From the NCBI GenBank assembly GCA_001599595.1, contig BCHH01000001.1, positions 2,513,837-2,577,836 of the forward strand: DNA of 64,000 bases. The letters run 5' to 3'. Below are positions 8,970-19,978 of the stretch, one piece after another (the stretch's first letter is position 1; each line of letters begins with the position of its first letter). Below the pieces are notes generated by a model. It searched no databases, was not told where the DNA came from, and worked only from the letters and a program-made list of their open reading frames with translations. This DNA is from Beverwykella pulmonaria (Eukaryota; Ascomycota; Dothideomycetes; Pleosporales; Melanommataceae). The translations under genes were made by a program, and so were the position numbers.

Positions 8970-11404
8970 TTAAACGCTAAGCTTCTTGACCAGCAACCTC
9001 AACACCCAGTTCTTACATCCGGAATATGTTTCTACCCTCTCGATCTCATCCTGCACTCTTCCCTGTAGCCTCTCCAACGTTGCTTTGGTATAGTCTAGGC
9101 TGCCAGCATTCTTTAACTGCTCTAGTGCATGCTCCTTCAATGGTCTGCTCATGCCGCCTTTATCTCTCCGCTCTTGAAGAATTCCAAGAAGCTGAAGATT
9201 CGGCAGGTGGGAGTTCAAGGCGTGCACCACAGGAAATGAGTACTTCCCCTCATCTAAATCGTCGCAGAAGCCCTTTTGATTGGTATACTCCGCTGATGTG
9301 ATGTTTTGATAGTCGTCACGGATCTGGAACAGTTGGCCTAGCAGGGTTATAAGGTTGTTCAAGTCCATATTGCGGGTCTTAGGATGCGGACTGGTTACAA
9401 TGAGTAATCGTGTTAGGAGGCGAAAGAGACCTCCCGTTTTCTTGTTGACCATCTCTAGATACTCGTTTTCTGTGGGGCAGATTGAGTTGCGTGTCCAATG
9501 GAGATCGTAGCTTTGTCCTACATGTAAATTTTGCGTCTCCTCGATGAAGATCTCTAGCGCCTGCAGATTTCCTAACCGCCTGACTTCATCAACTGCCTGG
9601 ACGAAGATAAAATATGCTGAATTGATCGTCTGTGGCGTGCCAAATATGGTGTGCGTGGCCGGCTTACCGCGTCTAAACGTCGTGGAGTCTTCAATGTCAT
9701 CGATCATGAGAGACCCATTATGTAAGAGACTGATGATTGATTTGACCTGAGATACAATGGGCTCCGGAATCTCAAGCCAAACATTTAGCGAGTCAATAAA
9801 GGCATCTCGAATACCTTTCGAGGGTTGTGAGCTTATGTATTCAAAGGGACTTAGCACAAGCTCGACGCCCAGTTGAGAAATCCTGGATTTGCGTGAGTCA
9901 GGTGATTTTTCGGCTCCTGACAAGGCGGCTCCTGACAAGGCTGAAGATGCGGGAGAAGTCGGTGATCCAATGAATGCGCTTTCATAATCTAACGTTGACC
10001 CTTTGGAAAGTTGGTAGCTGCTTGCCTTCAAATTGGATGGTGATAATGTTCTTGATGGCATATTGAAGGGGTTTGTGTTAGAGAATGACGAGGCACTATC
10101 GTTACTGATTTCATGGTGATTCTTCCGTTCATCTGGATCATCCCCAAGTGTGCTGTTATGGAATTCTAATGTAGGAGGGTTTCTTTCGGCCGACATAGTA
10201 TATTCCGGGCCAGCATTAGGGTCGTAGCGATACTTCGCATTATATCGAGGGCATCCGAGGGACCAGATAATGTTTCCAGATATTAAGTAGGAGAGTGCTG
10301 AAAGATATAACCGCAGTTTTGGTGTGGTTCTCTGGTCAAAAGAATTGCGTAGTCGTTGGAACTCTTTCTCGTATCCAATCGTCTCTTTCTTCAATAACTC
10401 TTTCGCGTCTTCAATGCCGACATTATACCATTGCATGAAAAGCCATACACAATTGGTAAGTGAAGCTTGATCCGATGCCTTGTACTCTTCATATTCCACA
10501 TCGAACGAAAAATAATCATTCGCAAGGCAGAGAGCAGCGTAACATGAATGGACAATATTCGCAGTTTCCACTTCCTCCTCTTTACTCAGTCTCATACCCA
10601 TGCCCCAGAGCATAATAGCTTCTGCGCACCTAGAATTGCTGTTAACTAAGTTCCAATACTCTAGGTAAAAGCCGATTCGCTGATCGCTTACATAGCTCCA
10701 AAATCGACGATACGATAAGTCAGATATTCATCAATGTTTTCGAAGGACTTGCTATTATCTCGCTTGGTTGTTGCCGAAACCGAGGCTTCCCACTGCTCAA
10801 CCACTCTCGCAGAATGATCTTGGTCAATTGACATAAGATCCAGTATTATCTTTGACTGTAATTGTTTCATCCCGCTCGATGAATACGCAGTCTTTACCTC
10901 CGTTTCATTCAGGGCAAGCTCATTAGCGTGTGTGTTCGACTATCATCTGTCAGCTACATGAACCTGCAATAGGGTTCACAGCGTAGCACACTTACCTTGG
11001 TTCTTGCAGCTGACTCTAGGACTCTATCGTATATGAAGGCATCTTATATGGTGTTAGAATACCCGCGGTATATTATGGGGGTTTAAATTGGATGAACAAG
11101 CTGTCGCGAGGGGGTACTTACATTCAAAAAGATACGCAATAATGCTAATCCGCTCAGGCATACAAAAGGGAAAACTGAGTGCAACAATGCTACCATCGTT
11201 AGGATTGTATGTACCAAATTCATCAATGGGGCCTAAGTAGCTGGTCCAGTCTGACCGTAATTCGTGAGTAGATTTGTTTATTTCTCTTTCAGATTTGTGT
11301 TTTCGGAATGTGTAGCCAGAAGCAAAACCATGGGTGTCATAGCATAGGGGATGGATGAGTACAGAAGTCTTGTCCGCTTTGATTTGAACCTCCAAAAAAT
11401 CCAT
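8970..11404 (-). CDS. chimeric terpene synthase (class I cyclase + prenyltransferase)
   Basis: Bifunctional fungal di-/sesterterpene synthase: the C-terminal domain builds the linear prenyl diphosphate, the N-terminal domain cyclises it. Four exons (11404-11122, 11042-10996, 10939-10692, 10629-8970) keep frame and give 745 aa, the usual length. In the cyclase domain (about 1-335) the NSE triad is N230/S234/E238 in NDYFSFDVE. The first metal motif reads DRVLE at 100-104, with Arg where the family normally has a second Asp. A Ser/Asn-rich linker spans about 340-440. The prenyltransferase domain has DDIED at 503-507, DDYQN at 631-635 and the KYSFP block. The linker holds an in-frame 15-bp duplication (LSGAALSGAE). 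No P450, transporter or regulator is adjacent. Chain length (C20 or C25) and product cannot be read from the sequence. Confidence 0.92.
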
Positions 11405-12196
11405 GGCTGTTGTAGGATTATGAGTAGCTTAAGGATGGGACAAGGGTGGTAGAGACGAAGATGAACTGGCTGGCTTGAAAACGTTCTACGGTTGTCTGCG
11501 AGCTATTTATATATTACAGATACGAATGAGCTTTGAAGATCGCCATCTACATCCTGTTAAAAATTGTACACAAAAACCAACAGAGGGACCATAACTCCCC
11601 CGAGATAACAGGGAGCTTCAACGGAAATTCGCACGAATCATTTTGCCTCCGTGCTGGCAAATGGATTGCCGCATACATACTTCCAATGCAGCTTGATGCA
11701 GATTTAAGTTCGAGAACTGGAGTAAATCTGCACTGATATAGTGTTTTTTCTTTGATACGAACGGCAATCATATGCGTCCAGTCGTGCAAATAAATGGATA
11801 CCCGCTTTGAGACCGCGCAGTAGTTTTGTTGACCGCCACAGGAAATTGTCTGTGAGTATCGCAACTTAATAAGATTTTTTCGATAACTATCAGCCCCATT
11901 GCACGCTATCTAGTATATCTTTGCTAATTAGGGCTAAAGCAAAAGGAAAAAGTGCTTTGGGCTTAGGTGCGCACAGTTCAACCTGAAACCCACTCGCAGT
12001 TATCAACATTTTGTTGGGCCATCTTCTTGAATTCCCCCATCCAAACCAAGTAATGGGTCTGGTTAGACTTAAAGCACCATACAAGATTTTCAACAAATCA
12101 AGAATAATGCAACTGGGCGTTCATACAGTCACGCGTCAAAAGTTTTGCACGCTACGGTAAGCGAGAACTCAGAAACGCGTTTCAACTCACAGCTAC
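11405..12196. other. upstream region of terpene synthase, no gene seen
   Basis: Promoter-side sequence of the terpene synthase, AT-rich, without a recognisable reading frame. It leads into a Tc1-like relic. Confidence 0.35.
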
Positions 12197-12197
12197 G

Positions 12198-12640
12198 ATG
12201 TCGCAAGGTCGCCAATTTGGCACAGAAATCTCAGGAAATAGGCGCTAGCAGCCTAATTTAACGCCAGACTAGCAGCTACAAATCATCTCCAAGGCCTCAG
12301 CTAGTGCTTCAACTGCAGAGCTTGTTAAGGAGCTTAATTGCAACCCTTCTATAATTCAACACCTACTACACTCAGCTGCCACCTGCACCACCACAACTAA
12401 AGTGCTCGCGCGCTCTACTCCAGTGGAGGTGGTGTAGAGACTATTGTCATTTCAACTTCGCTCAGCGGCCAATTAGGTTTTCTAACAAGTGCTCAATTCA
12501 GAAGGGTGCAGGGCATATAAGAGAGTAGGCATTTATGTACTCATAAGAGAAATAGGATACAAGGATAATTACAGAGCTCTCAACGTCGCAGCCGCGAGCG
12601 CAGATGGTGTGGGGAGCTATATGGCTTGATGAAAGAGGTA
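12198..12640 (+). pseudogene. Tc1-like transposase relic, 5' part
   Basis: Starting at an ATG at 12198, the translation shows the N-terminal helix-turn-helix region of a Tc1-like transposase, NLTPD then QLQIISKASASASTAEL and ELNCNPSIIQHLL, with a stop between the first two. A linker with stops follows, then MVWGAIWLDERGK at 12604, the block that opens the DDE domain in this family. The rest of the catalytic domain is missing: similarity ends near 12640 and the next gene's 3' end is at 12758. The element is truncated and stop-ridden, so inactive. It belongs to a different subfamily from the relic at 3.2-3.7 kb. Confidence 0.7.
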
Positions 12641-12757
12641 AATGTTCGCCTCACGAGAAAGAAACCTCGAGTGGAAATTCCAATCGTTGGAGCTGGAATG
12701 CGAATTTCAGAAATGACGACTGCTACTACGATTTCCATGCTCAATCGATGTTTCCCG

Positions 12758-13279
12758 TCATTTCTGGAGCACCGACTGCTGCGTGAGCCATTCTTCCAAC
12801 TTCTTCTGCGCCTCCTTATCCACAGAACAGAACTTGACCAACCTCGTCTCGCTAAACCCATTCACAACCTTAGGAACCTCGTCCAGCCCAGCGACCTCCT
12901 TAACCTTCTCCGGCGTGTCCAGCAGCCCACCCAAGCGGAACAACCACACAAACCCCCCATCCTCACCCTTCGTCGGAATCATAGCGCTCTGGTCCTTGTA
13001 GATGTTTGGAAGCTGAAGGCTGTGCTCGTAAGCCTCGCGGTCATACCCCGCGGCCTCTTTCTCGTCCTTGATCAGATCCCAGTGGTCGTCCATGATGCGC
13101 TCACGGGTCACGTCGCGGCGCTGCGAGGAGATAAGATGCATGGCTTCCATGTGAGAGTACCCGAAGAGCCTCTTCCATCGGGCGATTGTCTCGGGCTGTG
13201 GGTTCTCGTCTGCGATCTGTGCATCGGCGGCTGATGCAGCTTCTGCCATTCGCTCGACCTCTTCCCAGCTAGCATCCAT
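12758..13279 (-). CDS. conserved-looking hypothetical protein
   Basis: Uninterrupted 173-aa frame with an ATG start (MDASWEEVERMAEAA) and a natural stop. It is soluble, charged and mostly helical, with Trp-containing blocks (ARWKRLFGYSHMEA, DGGFVWLFRLGG) and a lysine/glutamate-rich C-terminal helix. No signal peptide or membrane segment is seen. I do not recognise the family. Its regular codon use and composition, unlike the flanking relics, support a real gene. Its 3' end lies about 120 bp from the truncated transposase, so the last codons could have been altered by that insertion. Confidence 0.7.
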   Translation of the reverse strand: MDASWEEVERMAEAASAADAQIADENPQPETIARWKRLFGYSHMEAMHLISSQRRDVTRERIMDDHWDLIKDEKEAAGYDREAYEHSLQLPNIYKDQSAMIPTKGEDGGFVWLFRLGGLLDTPEKVKEVAGLDEVPKVVNGFSETRLVKFCSVDKEAQKKLEEWLTQQSVLQK

Positions 13280-14160
13280 TTTTATATTTGTGTGTCGTGG
13301 CTAGGAGAGTGTGCGGGTTGGCTGTATGAAGACGTTAAGGAAGAATGAGTTTCACTCGAATGACAGAGTTAACAAAGATGGGATGGGGAAGTAAAGCCAG
13401 GGTCATGACACTTTATAGGAAGCGACAACTAAGCCCCCATTGGATGACTCATCAGGTGTCAGGGTTTGAATCTCGAGATGAATCACATTTAACCATGACC
13501 TATGCAATAATATGACTCCTGTTAGTATAATCTTGCCTTGCCATAGCATTGTATACGAGGCAATGCCTTAGATACGCAGAGAGGAATGTGATAAAGATGT
13601 GACCTTCTAGCTAACCAAAATAGTACTAGCGTCTCACTCTTCCCATTTATTACGCTCAGATATCAACGTTTATATAAACTGCAATCAATACCTCCCGCCT
13701 AAAATACTCACATCAGGGATATCTCTCTGACGGTTCTATTCTCAGTATTTTAGAGTGCTTTTGGCGATGCTCTGCTCGATGTTCTAGACTAGGAAGATGC
13801 TTCGAAGGGGCAGATGCATTGCATACGGTTAAGTGAAATCCAGTCGGAATGCAGGTAAATCGTGCTTTCTGCCACTTCCGCGGACTTTGGCTAGTGTGTC
13901 GGTAGCTACACTACAGCGGCAACAGTCTGACCCTCTGGCAAGAATGACGCTTGCGTCAAACCAAAAGGTACGTAATAGCGAGAACGGTGCGAGGTAGCCA
14001 CTCCATACCCATCCTAGATGGAAACTAATTTTTTCAAACTCGAGAGATATACCCTCGTTTATTGGCATAGATCAATTTACTTCCGTCTCTAAATTCGCCT
14101 CACTCTTCTATTTACTCAAAATTAAATATCTCACGGTGCTCTCGTTTGCCATAAGTAAAC
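13280..14160. other. intergenic region, no supported gene
   Basis: Promoter side of the hypothetical gene, then AT-rich sequence up to the first BTB copy. A 79-codon minus frame at 13829-14068 has no recognisable content. Confidence 0.35.
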
Positions 14161-14742
14161 ATGGTGGTCTCACCGATTCGGCAATCGCAGTCATGGTTGG
14201 GCGAAACCAAGCATTTTCTTTTGGACCGGATCCGCAAAAACGTTCTGTGCGCGAACTCAATATTCTTTCGCACCACAACCAGTGCGGAAGGCTTCAACAA
14301 GAAAGTGAAACCCATAGTGCTCGAGCACGGTGACCCATCCGTCCCTCAAGACATACATCTAATAGCGGCACACACGAGAAGTGGTGGGCAACTCCTCCGA
14401 CCCCGCCAACACTAACAAATGGTTTCATCTAGCGAAGTCATACGTGCTAGACGAGATGCTTATAGACCGAAACTTCCAGAACGCGGTCACAAATGTACTT
14501 GTCAAGTACTACGAGGAAGGAGCCGCGTTTCTAAATAATGCTGGGGTTCGGGTCATCTACAAAGACTCCATAACTTCCGCGGGTACAGAGATTGATGGTG
14601 GATATCTGGGCTTGAGTGCCTACTCTAATTTGGAAAAATCTTGGAAGGTTGACCCAAGCTACCTGCGAAGTTCGTTGAGGGTTTGATTTTAGCGTTGATA
14701 ATGCGACGAGCGCGAACATTGAAAGATACAGTGAGGCCGTAG
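14161..14742 (+). pseudogene. BTB/POZ domain gene broken by two frameshifts
   Basis: Three frames read in order cover a BTB protein. The first, from an ATG at 14161, has FLLDRIRKNVLCANSIFF and IVLEHGDPSVPQ, the BTB core normally reading F-x-x-H-x-x-x-L-C-x-x-S-x-F-F. A one-base shift near 14377 leads to NTNKWFHLAKSYVLDEML and DRNFQNAVTNVLVKYY. A second shift near 14655 leads to LPAKFVEGLILALIM and a stop at 14742. Each block has a counterpart in the intact copy at 15116. Two independent frameshifts make a sequencing error unlikely to explain everything, so it is called a pseudogene. Confidence 0.7.
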
Positions 14743-15115
14743 GCCAATCAACCAGGGTTATGTCATACCGTTAGCCAAGATGAAGATGAATGATATGCCG
14801 AGTAAATATGGTGAGTTACGCTCCAAAAATGGATACACAGTTAAGATGGAAGAATACACAGAACAACAGCAAGGGATTCTCGATCGATGAATTTTCATTC
14901 TATTCTTCACTGGGACATTCACCTTCATTATTCGAATTCTTCAGCGTCTCACTTCACCCGAGCTCCAATTCATATATCACCCCTTAAAGGTAGCGAACCA
15001 TCCACCAAGCAACCACTACCCATCTTCAAGCAGCTCAAACGAGTGAGTATCAAATCTCACAGCTTATCTCGATCACTAGATAATCCATTCAAGCACTCAG
15101 ATCATTCTACTCAGT
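14743..15115. other. spacer between BTB copies
   Basis: 373 bp without a recognisable gene. The last part, with pyrimidine-rich tracts, probably includes the leader of the intact BTB gene. Confidence 0.35.
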
Positions 15116-15829
15116 ATGGCGTCACCAACGAAGCGTGCTCGCGTATCCAAAGAGTCTCAAGCAACATGCAATGTTCCAGAGTAAACAAAATAGCACTCAA
15201 CCCTCAAGCAATCTTCAGCTAACGGTTGCAGTTTCACCGGAAAGACGATCGATATCCGCCTCAAGGACGAAACCTTCCACATCCATAAAAACATCATCTG
15301 CAAAACATCCGAGTTCTTCAAGAACGTTGTGAAACTGGAATGGACAGGCGTCGAGGGACGACCGATCGACCTGGAAAACGAATCGCGAGACATTTTCAAT
15401 ATCTACCTCGGCTGGCTCTACGCAAAGAACCTGAACCACGTCTCCAAGCCAGCGACTACCTGGACTCAATTGACCCAGTGTTATGTCTTCGGAGAGAAGT
15501 TCATGGATTCCGCTTTCCAAGTAGCGGTCATGGAAGCGATGATATCGCACCACTGCATGTATCCGTTGTCGCGGTTTCCTACTGTCAAGAACGTTAATTG
15601 CATCTATGATGGAACGGTCGAGTCTTCTCCAGCACGTCGCTTCATGGTGGATCTGTGCGTTTGGAGGGACGGGAGATCCCCGTGGACGCACAAGAGCGAA
15701 TTGGTTGCGGAGATGCATAAGGATTTCGTCAATGACCTGCTTGCAGCTTTGCTGGATCAGCGGAAGCCGCCAGCGGGAAGGTCTCGTGTTCCATGGATGG
15801 ACTCGCAGGTCTATCGCCGTTCTGCATAA
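15116..15829 (+). CDS. BTB/POZ domain-containing protein
   Basis: The intact member of the local BTB group: 220 aa from two exons (15116-15180 and 15232-15829), with a 51-nt GT-AG intron. Exon 1 begins MASPTKRARVSKES, a basic leader that could act in nuclear localisation. Exon 2 starts with the BTB core FTGKTIDIRLKDETFHIHKN, then IICKTSEFF and IYLGWLYAKNLNHV, the helix LTQCYVFGEKFMDSAFQ, and the tail VNCIYDGTVESSPARRF. BTB domains usually dimerise or bind Cullin-3; nothing here indicates a partner. Such stand-alone BTB proteins form large, fast-evolving families in filamentous ascomycetes. Confidence 0.82.
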
Positions 15830-17250
15830 ACGGTTCTCAGGGTACTGGTTGTGGATTTGAAGAGTTTTTGCGCTCTTGGGCCGCGGGTAGTTGCTGTGGA
15901 TCAAACACATTGCGAGAATAATGAAAGCATAAAGCGGAAATCATGACCTTGGTCTGGCATATATACTAAATTTCTTTCACCCTACGGGTACTTTGGACCT
16001 CATTGCGCTAAGGGCACAATCGTTGCATAGCATGAGACAGCGGAGGTCTTGATAAATTCAATCACAAGGAAAAATTCGACGTATTGTTCACTTTCACTGG
16101 GCATGTGAGCATCAACCGTTTCATCGCTCGTCTCTATGGGTCCTGAGGATACTTAATATCGCCTTAGTCCGTTTTTTTATTTGCTCTACCCTCGCGCCTT
16201 CTTTTCCTGCAAAGCGTGTGCGCTCGTCATAACATGATGATGCAACCCTGGAGCCCCTCGGGTGAGAATGGCCAGATCAACTGACCTGAAACAGGTAAGT
16301 GGGAGGCAAATTGCCAAGTATGCACTGCAAAGAGCGTACAGAGGCGTCAAAATATAGGTTTTGCTCATGTTTGAATATGTACCCAAGGTTCCGTAGTAAT
16401 CGTAAGTGATATTATTACTACCCGGGTTTCATAGAGGGAAAACCACAACGTCAGGACCATGGATCTAAGATCTAGAAGTCCGTCTGAACAAGATCAAACA
16501 ACTTTTCAATGCGACAAAAAATCCCCATCATTGCTTCAGGCCCAGAAGACTTAGATAACGAAATGCTCAAAACATACCCATAAGGAGGAGAGCTTTCTCT
16601 CGTCGCTTATAAAACAGTAACTGGTATGTATTCCCCCACCTGGGTGAGACTCCAGAACGGTACGCGAGATTCTGAGTAGTTAGAGGAGAACACCACAATT
16701 ACACGGTACTTCTATATGTCGGGTAGGAGGCAGAGTTAACTGAAGGATATAATTAGAGACCATGTAGCGGGCGAATATGCTACTGGAGAATATGCATGTA
16801 ATACTATCTCCCCTTGTAGTCTAGGCTATGGAACGGGATGCGTGTCCGTGTCCATTTACGACAGTGGACGGACTTCTGTTTATCGAATGATAGAGTCTGA
16901 ATACTAGAATACATAACCATCGATACATAGTCATCAATTTCGACAGCATTCCCCCGAACTGTTGTCAGACTCCAGAGACGTTGCAAGGGCAAGAGGAACG
17001 TGTTTCAGTCTCATACGACCCAGACGCAGTGGAGTGGGTCGCAACAGCAACCGGCAATCACTTATTCGGATCTCCCACGACCTAGTTATACTTCCCAGCA
17101 CCAAGAAGATACGGGTTCGGTGGTTTTACTTACGGCCGCTCGCTCTTCGGCTTCTCTCTCCTATGCCTCTCAAAGTGACAATAACATCTCTGAGTTAATC
17201 CACATATATCGCGCTACCAATCTTCGTCTCTTTCAATCCCTATGCTGAAA
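15830..17250. other. intergenic region, no supported gene
   Basis: About 1.4 kb of AT-rich sequence with stops in all frames. A short open stretch at 17000-17248 has no ATG and no recognised similarity. Confidence 0.35.
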
Positions 17251-17969
17251 CTACCAAGGCATAAGAATACACCATCAGACATTTGGCGGCAATTTCTCAG
17301 TAGCCCCCTCATAAATAACATTGACAGTCTACAACGGTGCCAATGAATCTTCCACATTCCACATCCATAAATATGCATTGGGAATCGCGTTTGGAAAAAG
17401 CACCCATGAGTTTTTCGCCTAGAGCGTGAGATTGAGCGAGAAGAATGTGGGACACCATGCTTTTGTGCGGGAAGACCCCGCATGGCTTTCACATACAGCT
17501 ATTGGTCGTACATCTCGAAAGCGGCGAGGATATTGTTGCTGAAGTCAACGAGACAAAGGGCAGCGTGGGCCCATTGGGGCTTCGTGGCATTGTAGAAGAA
17601 CAGCAACATGCGGAGGGCGGTTCTATACATGTAGAATGTTTTTGGACGGGGTTGCCGACATGGATTGTGAGAATGGCGCCGGTGATGCTTAGATTGGTTA
17701 GTAAACCGTGGATAATTATGATTTAAAAGAGTGGAAGTGAATGAGGGAGGTGAAAGATGTGCAGGATACGTACTTAGGAACTGGAGTCCCAGTGATACCT
17801 TCTGATAGTTGGACACGCTTTGCAAGCTGTGTGTAATTTGCAACATTTTATAATGGTATACCTTGAAGCATAGAGAAGGCTTACCAAGTGTGACTCTTGC
17901 AACGTAGTTGCTCAAAGTGGTTAGGAGGTGATTAGAAGCGCGGTGGAGAGTGCTAGAGGGCAAGGACAA
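17251..17969 (-). pseudogene. BTB/POZ domain gene, heavily degraded, minus strand
   Basis: Reverse-strand fragments line up with a BTB protein in the right order: GAILTIHVGNPVQ (first beta strand), KTFYMYRTALRMLLFF and KPQWAHAALCLVDFSNNI (BTB core), LLAQSHALGEKLMGAFSKR (helix as in the neighbour copies), then TVNVIYEGATEKLPPNV. The fragments lie in different frames and are separated by a stop after EMYDQ and another after PNV. Possible upstream exons reach an ATG at 17969 (MSLPSSTLHRASNH), but their link to the BTB part is uncertain. It faces the intact copy at 15116 in opposite orientation. Confidence 0.6.
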
Positions 17970-18235
17970 ACTGGGCGAGCGGCTAACTATCTGAATGTTT
18001 ATTTACGCTGAATAAGCGGGTCGTATGGAGTACAGCGATTATGCCTTGGGCGGCCCTACATCTTTTTCACCTATTTATAAAGCTCTTGCCCATGAACACA
18101 CGACATCCAATACACTCGACATGCGCGCATGAAAGAAATTTGATATGGTACTCTTCTACAATCTCCAAAGTCCTGAACTAGTTGTTTGAAATATTTACAC
18201 AGTTCACCCTTTCTTCCTGGATATCGTCGCATCCG

Positions 18236-19718
18236 CTACTGATCGTCAATGACGTGCAGATACTTCTTATCTTCCCTCTTTTCCTTTTCTGTCATTGGAG
18301 GCAGGTCGTAGTATTGCTCTGAGCGGTATCCTTTCTATAACCATATCGTCAGTAAAAGATTCTCAACATATAGAAGTGGGGATGATAATCTTACCAGATA
18401 TTCATACGTCATACTCCTCAACTCAACTGGCTCAATCCCCAAATCCTTGAATGACTTCGCATTCGGGTCGAACACTTGGTCAAGGAACTCCCGCTCAACT
18501 TCGTCAGGCGATCCGACAGGCCACCAGAGGAACTTATTGAGGTAATTGACGGCAGGTTGCAGAAGGTTCTTAGGGATGTTAATGTGCCGTCTGCGCTTCA
18601 TGATCTCCTTGTCCACGAGTTCAGCAATCTCAGCTAAGGAGTACTCGGTTGGGCCGTAGAGTTCGTAGGTCTGGGCTGCGGTGGTGTCATCGTGGAGCAT
18701 CTTCTCGAGAGCCATGCCGACGTCGATAGCATGAACAGGCCAGAAGCGCTCTTGCATCCAGTTGGAGGTAATGAGATTGCTGGTGCCAGCGAGTCTGTTC
18801 AGGAGGCGGTCTTCAAAGCCGAACATAGGGGCTGGGCGCACGATCGTAGTTTCGGGGTAGACGTCTCGGGCTATCTTCTCTCCTTGGGCTTTGGTGCGGT
18901 AAAATTCCGAGGGTGAATCTAGGGTGGCGCTGTGTGATGAGACGTGAACGTAGCGGTCGATATCATATTTCGCTACGGCTTCTACAATGCGTTCAGTTCC
19001 TTCTACATGCACATCGGAGAGGGAGAAGTTTCTAGACCTTGTTTAATGCATTGAAAATTGCCAGCTTCATAACAAACTTACTTGGTAGGGTAGTCTCGCC
19101 CAATCAGGTTATATACGATGTCGGAATGTCGAACGCTCTCCTCGATGGACGCAGTATTGCGGAGGTCCATTTCCTGATAAATTCAGCATTGCGACGCATT
19201 GCATTTAATGACTAGAGCCATACCAGAAACACGACTCTGCCTAAATCTCCGGTGACTTTCAAATGGCGCTTGGCCATCTCCTCGCGGAATGGAATGACGA
19301 CTGTGCATCCTGACCGAGCTATCGAATCCAGTATTAGCCCTGCATCTTCCTCCTAGAAATTTTCCATGTACCTAGTCGATTGACGATGTATCTCCCCAAG
19401 AAACCGGTGGCTCCAAAGACTGTCGCGGTATAACCTGTGATCGAGTGTGAGTGGGGTGTTATGTTCGGCGGTGCGGGCGCGGTATGTACCTCCGAGAGAA
19501 GATCTGGGATGAAGTTAGCAATATATACACATCCCCCAAACGAGTCTTCTTTACCTGCCACCCGCCACGGTCAAAATGGGCTTGCCGGTCCTAGTGATGC
19601 GCACATCCGAGTTGATGTTCCGCTGGTAAATGGATGGGAGAGGCGATGCGCGCATCGCAGGGCGCGATTGAGCCGTCAATGCCGCTCCAGAGCGAGCACA
19701 ATGACGGGTTGCGGCCAT
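18236..19718 (-). CDS. NUO-40: NADH:ubiquinone oxidoreductase 40-kDa subunit (NDUFA9 homolog), mitochondrial
   Basis: Accessory subunit of respiratory complex I; family members bind NADPH through an SDR-type fold and help stabilise the matrix arm. Seven exons (19718-19555, 19503-19490, 19434-19372, 19318-19224, 19173-19082, 19031-18395, 18334-18236) give 387 aa with frame kept throughout. The start at 19718 gives an Arg-rich mitochondrial presequence, MAATRHCARSGAAL. The dinucleotide-binding loop is GATGFLGRY, after TGKPILTVAGGRSS. Other landmarks are RPAPMFGFEDRLLNRLAG and the C-terminal YEYLKGYRSEQYYDLPP. Exon 2 is a 14-nt microexon needed to read GGRSSLGGYTATVFG. Introns are 50-60 nt. The gene shares a 260-bp divergent promoter region with the proteasome gene. 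Confidence 0.95.
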
Positions 19719-19978
19719 TTTGAGGGCGTTCAATGGCTTCAAGGAGGTGGCATGTACCTGACGTGAAGCTTGCCTTGCGGGACGACGTCGGATCGGCTTA
19801 TCTCAGCCGCCGGCCGATCGTGCCAAGACGAAGCTCTTACCTTAGAAACAGTCCCGCAACCACAACACCGTGAATTGCTCCCACACCACTCCCACCCGCC
19901 GCATTTCTCTCGTTGATTCTCCCACCGGCTCCGCCATACCCTCCAAATACACAAATACTTCGACAACAAATCGCAATC
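19719..19978. promoter_or_regulatory. divergent promoter region between complex I and proteasome genes
   Basis: 260 bp between the ATGs of two head-to-head housekeeping genes. No single motif stands out; shared regulatory DNA is inferred from the arrangement. Confidence 0.45.

Noticed and set aside
5714..11404. Dioxygenase plus terpene synthase as a biosynthetic gene cluster
   Set aside because: Only two metabolic genes, over 2 kb apart with an unrelated secreted protein between them; the dioxygenase family is common outside clusters.
15215..15910. 231-codon minus-strand frame
   Set aside because: Antisense shadow of the intact BTB gene; no ATG-supported protein features.
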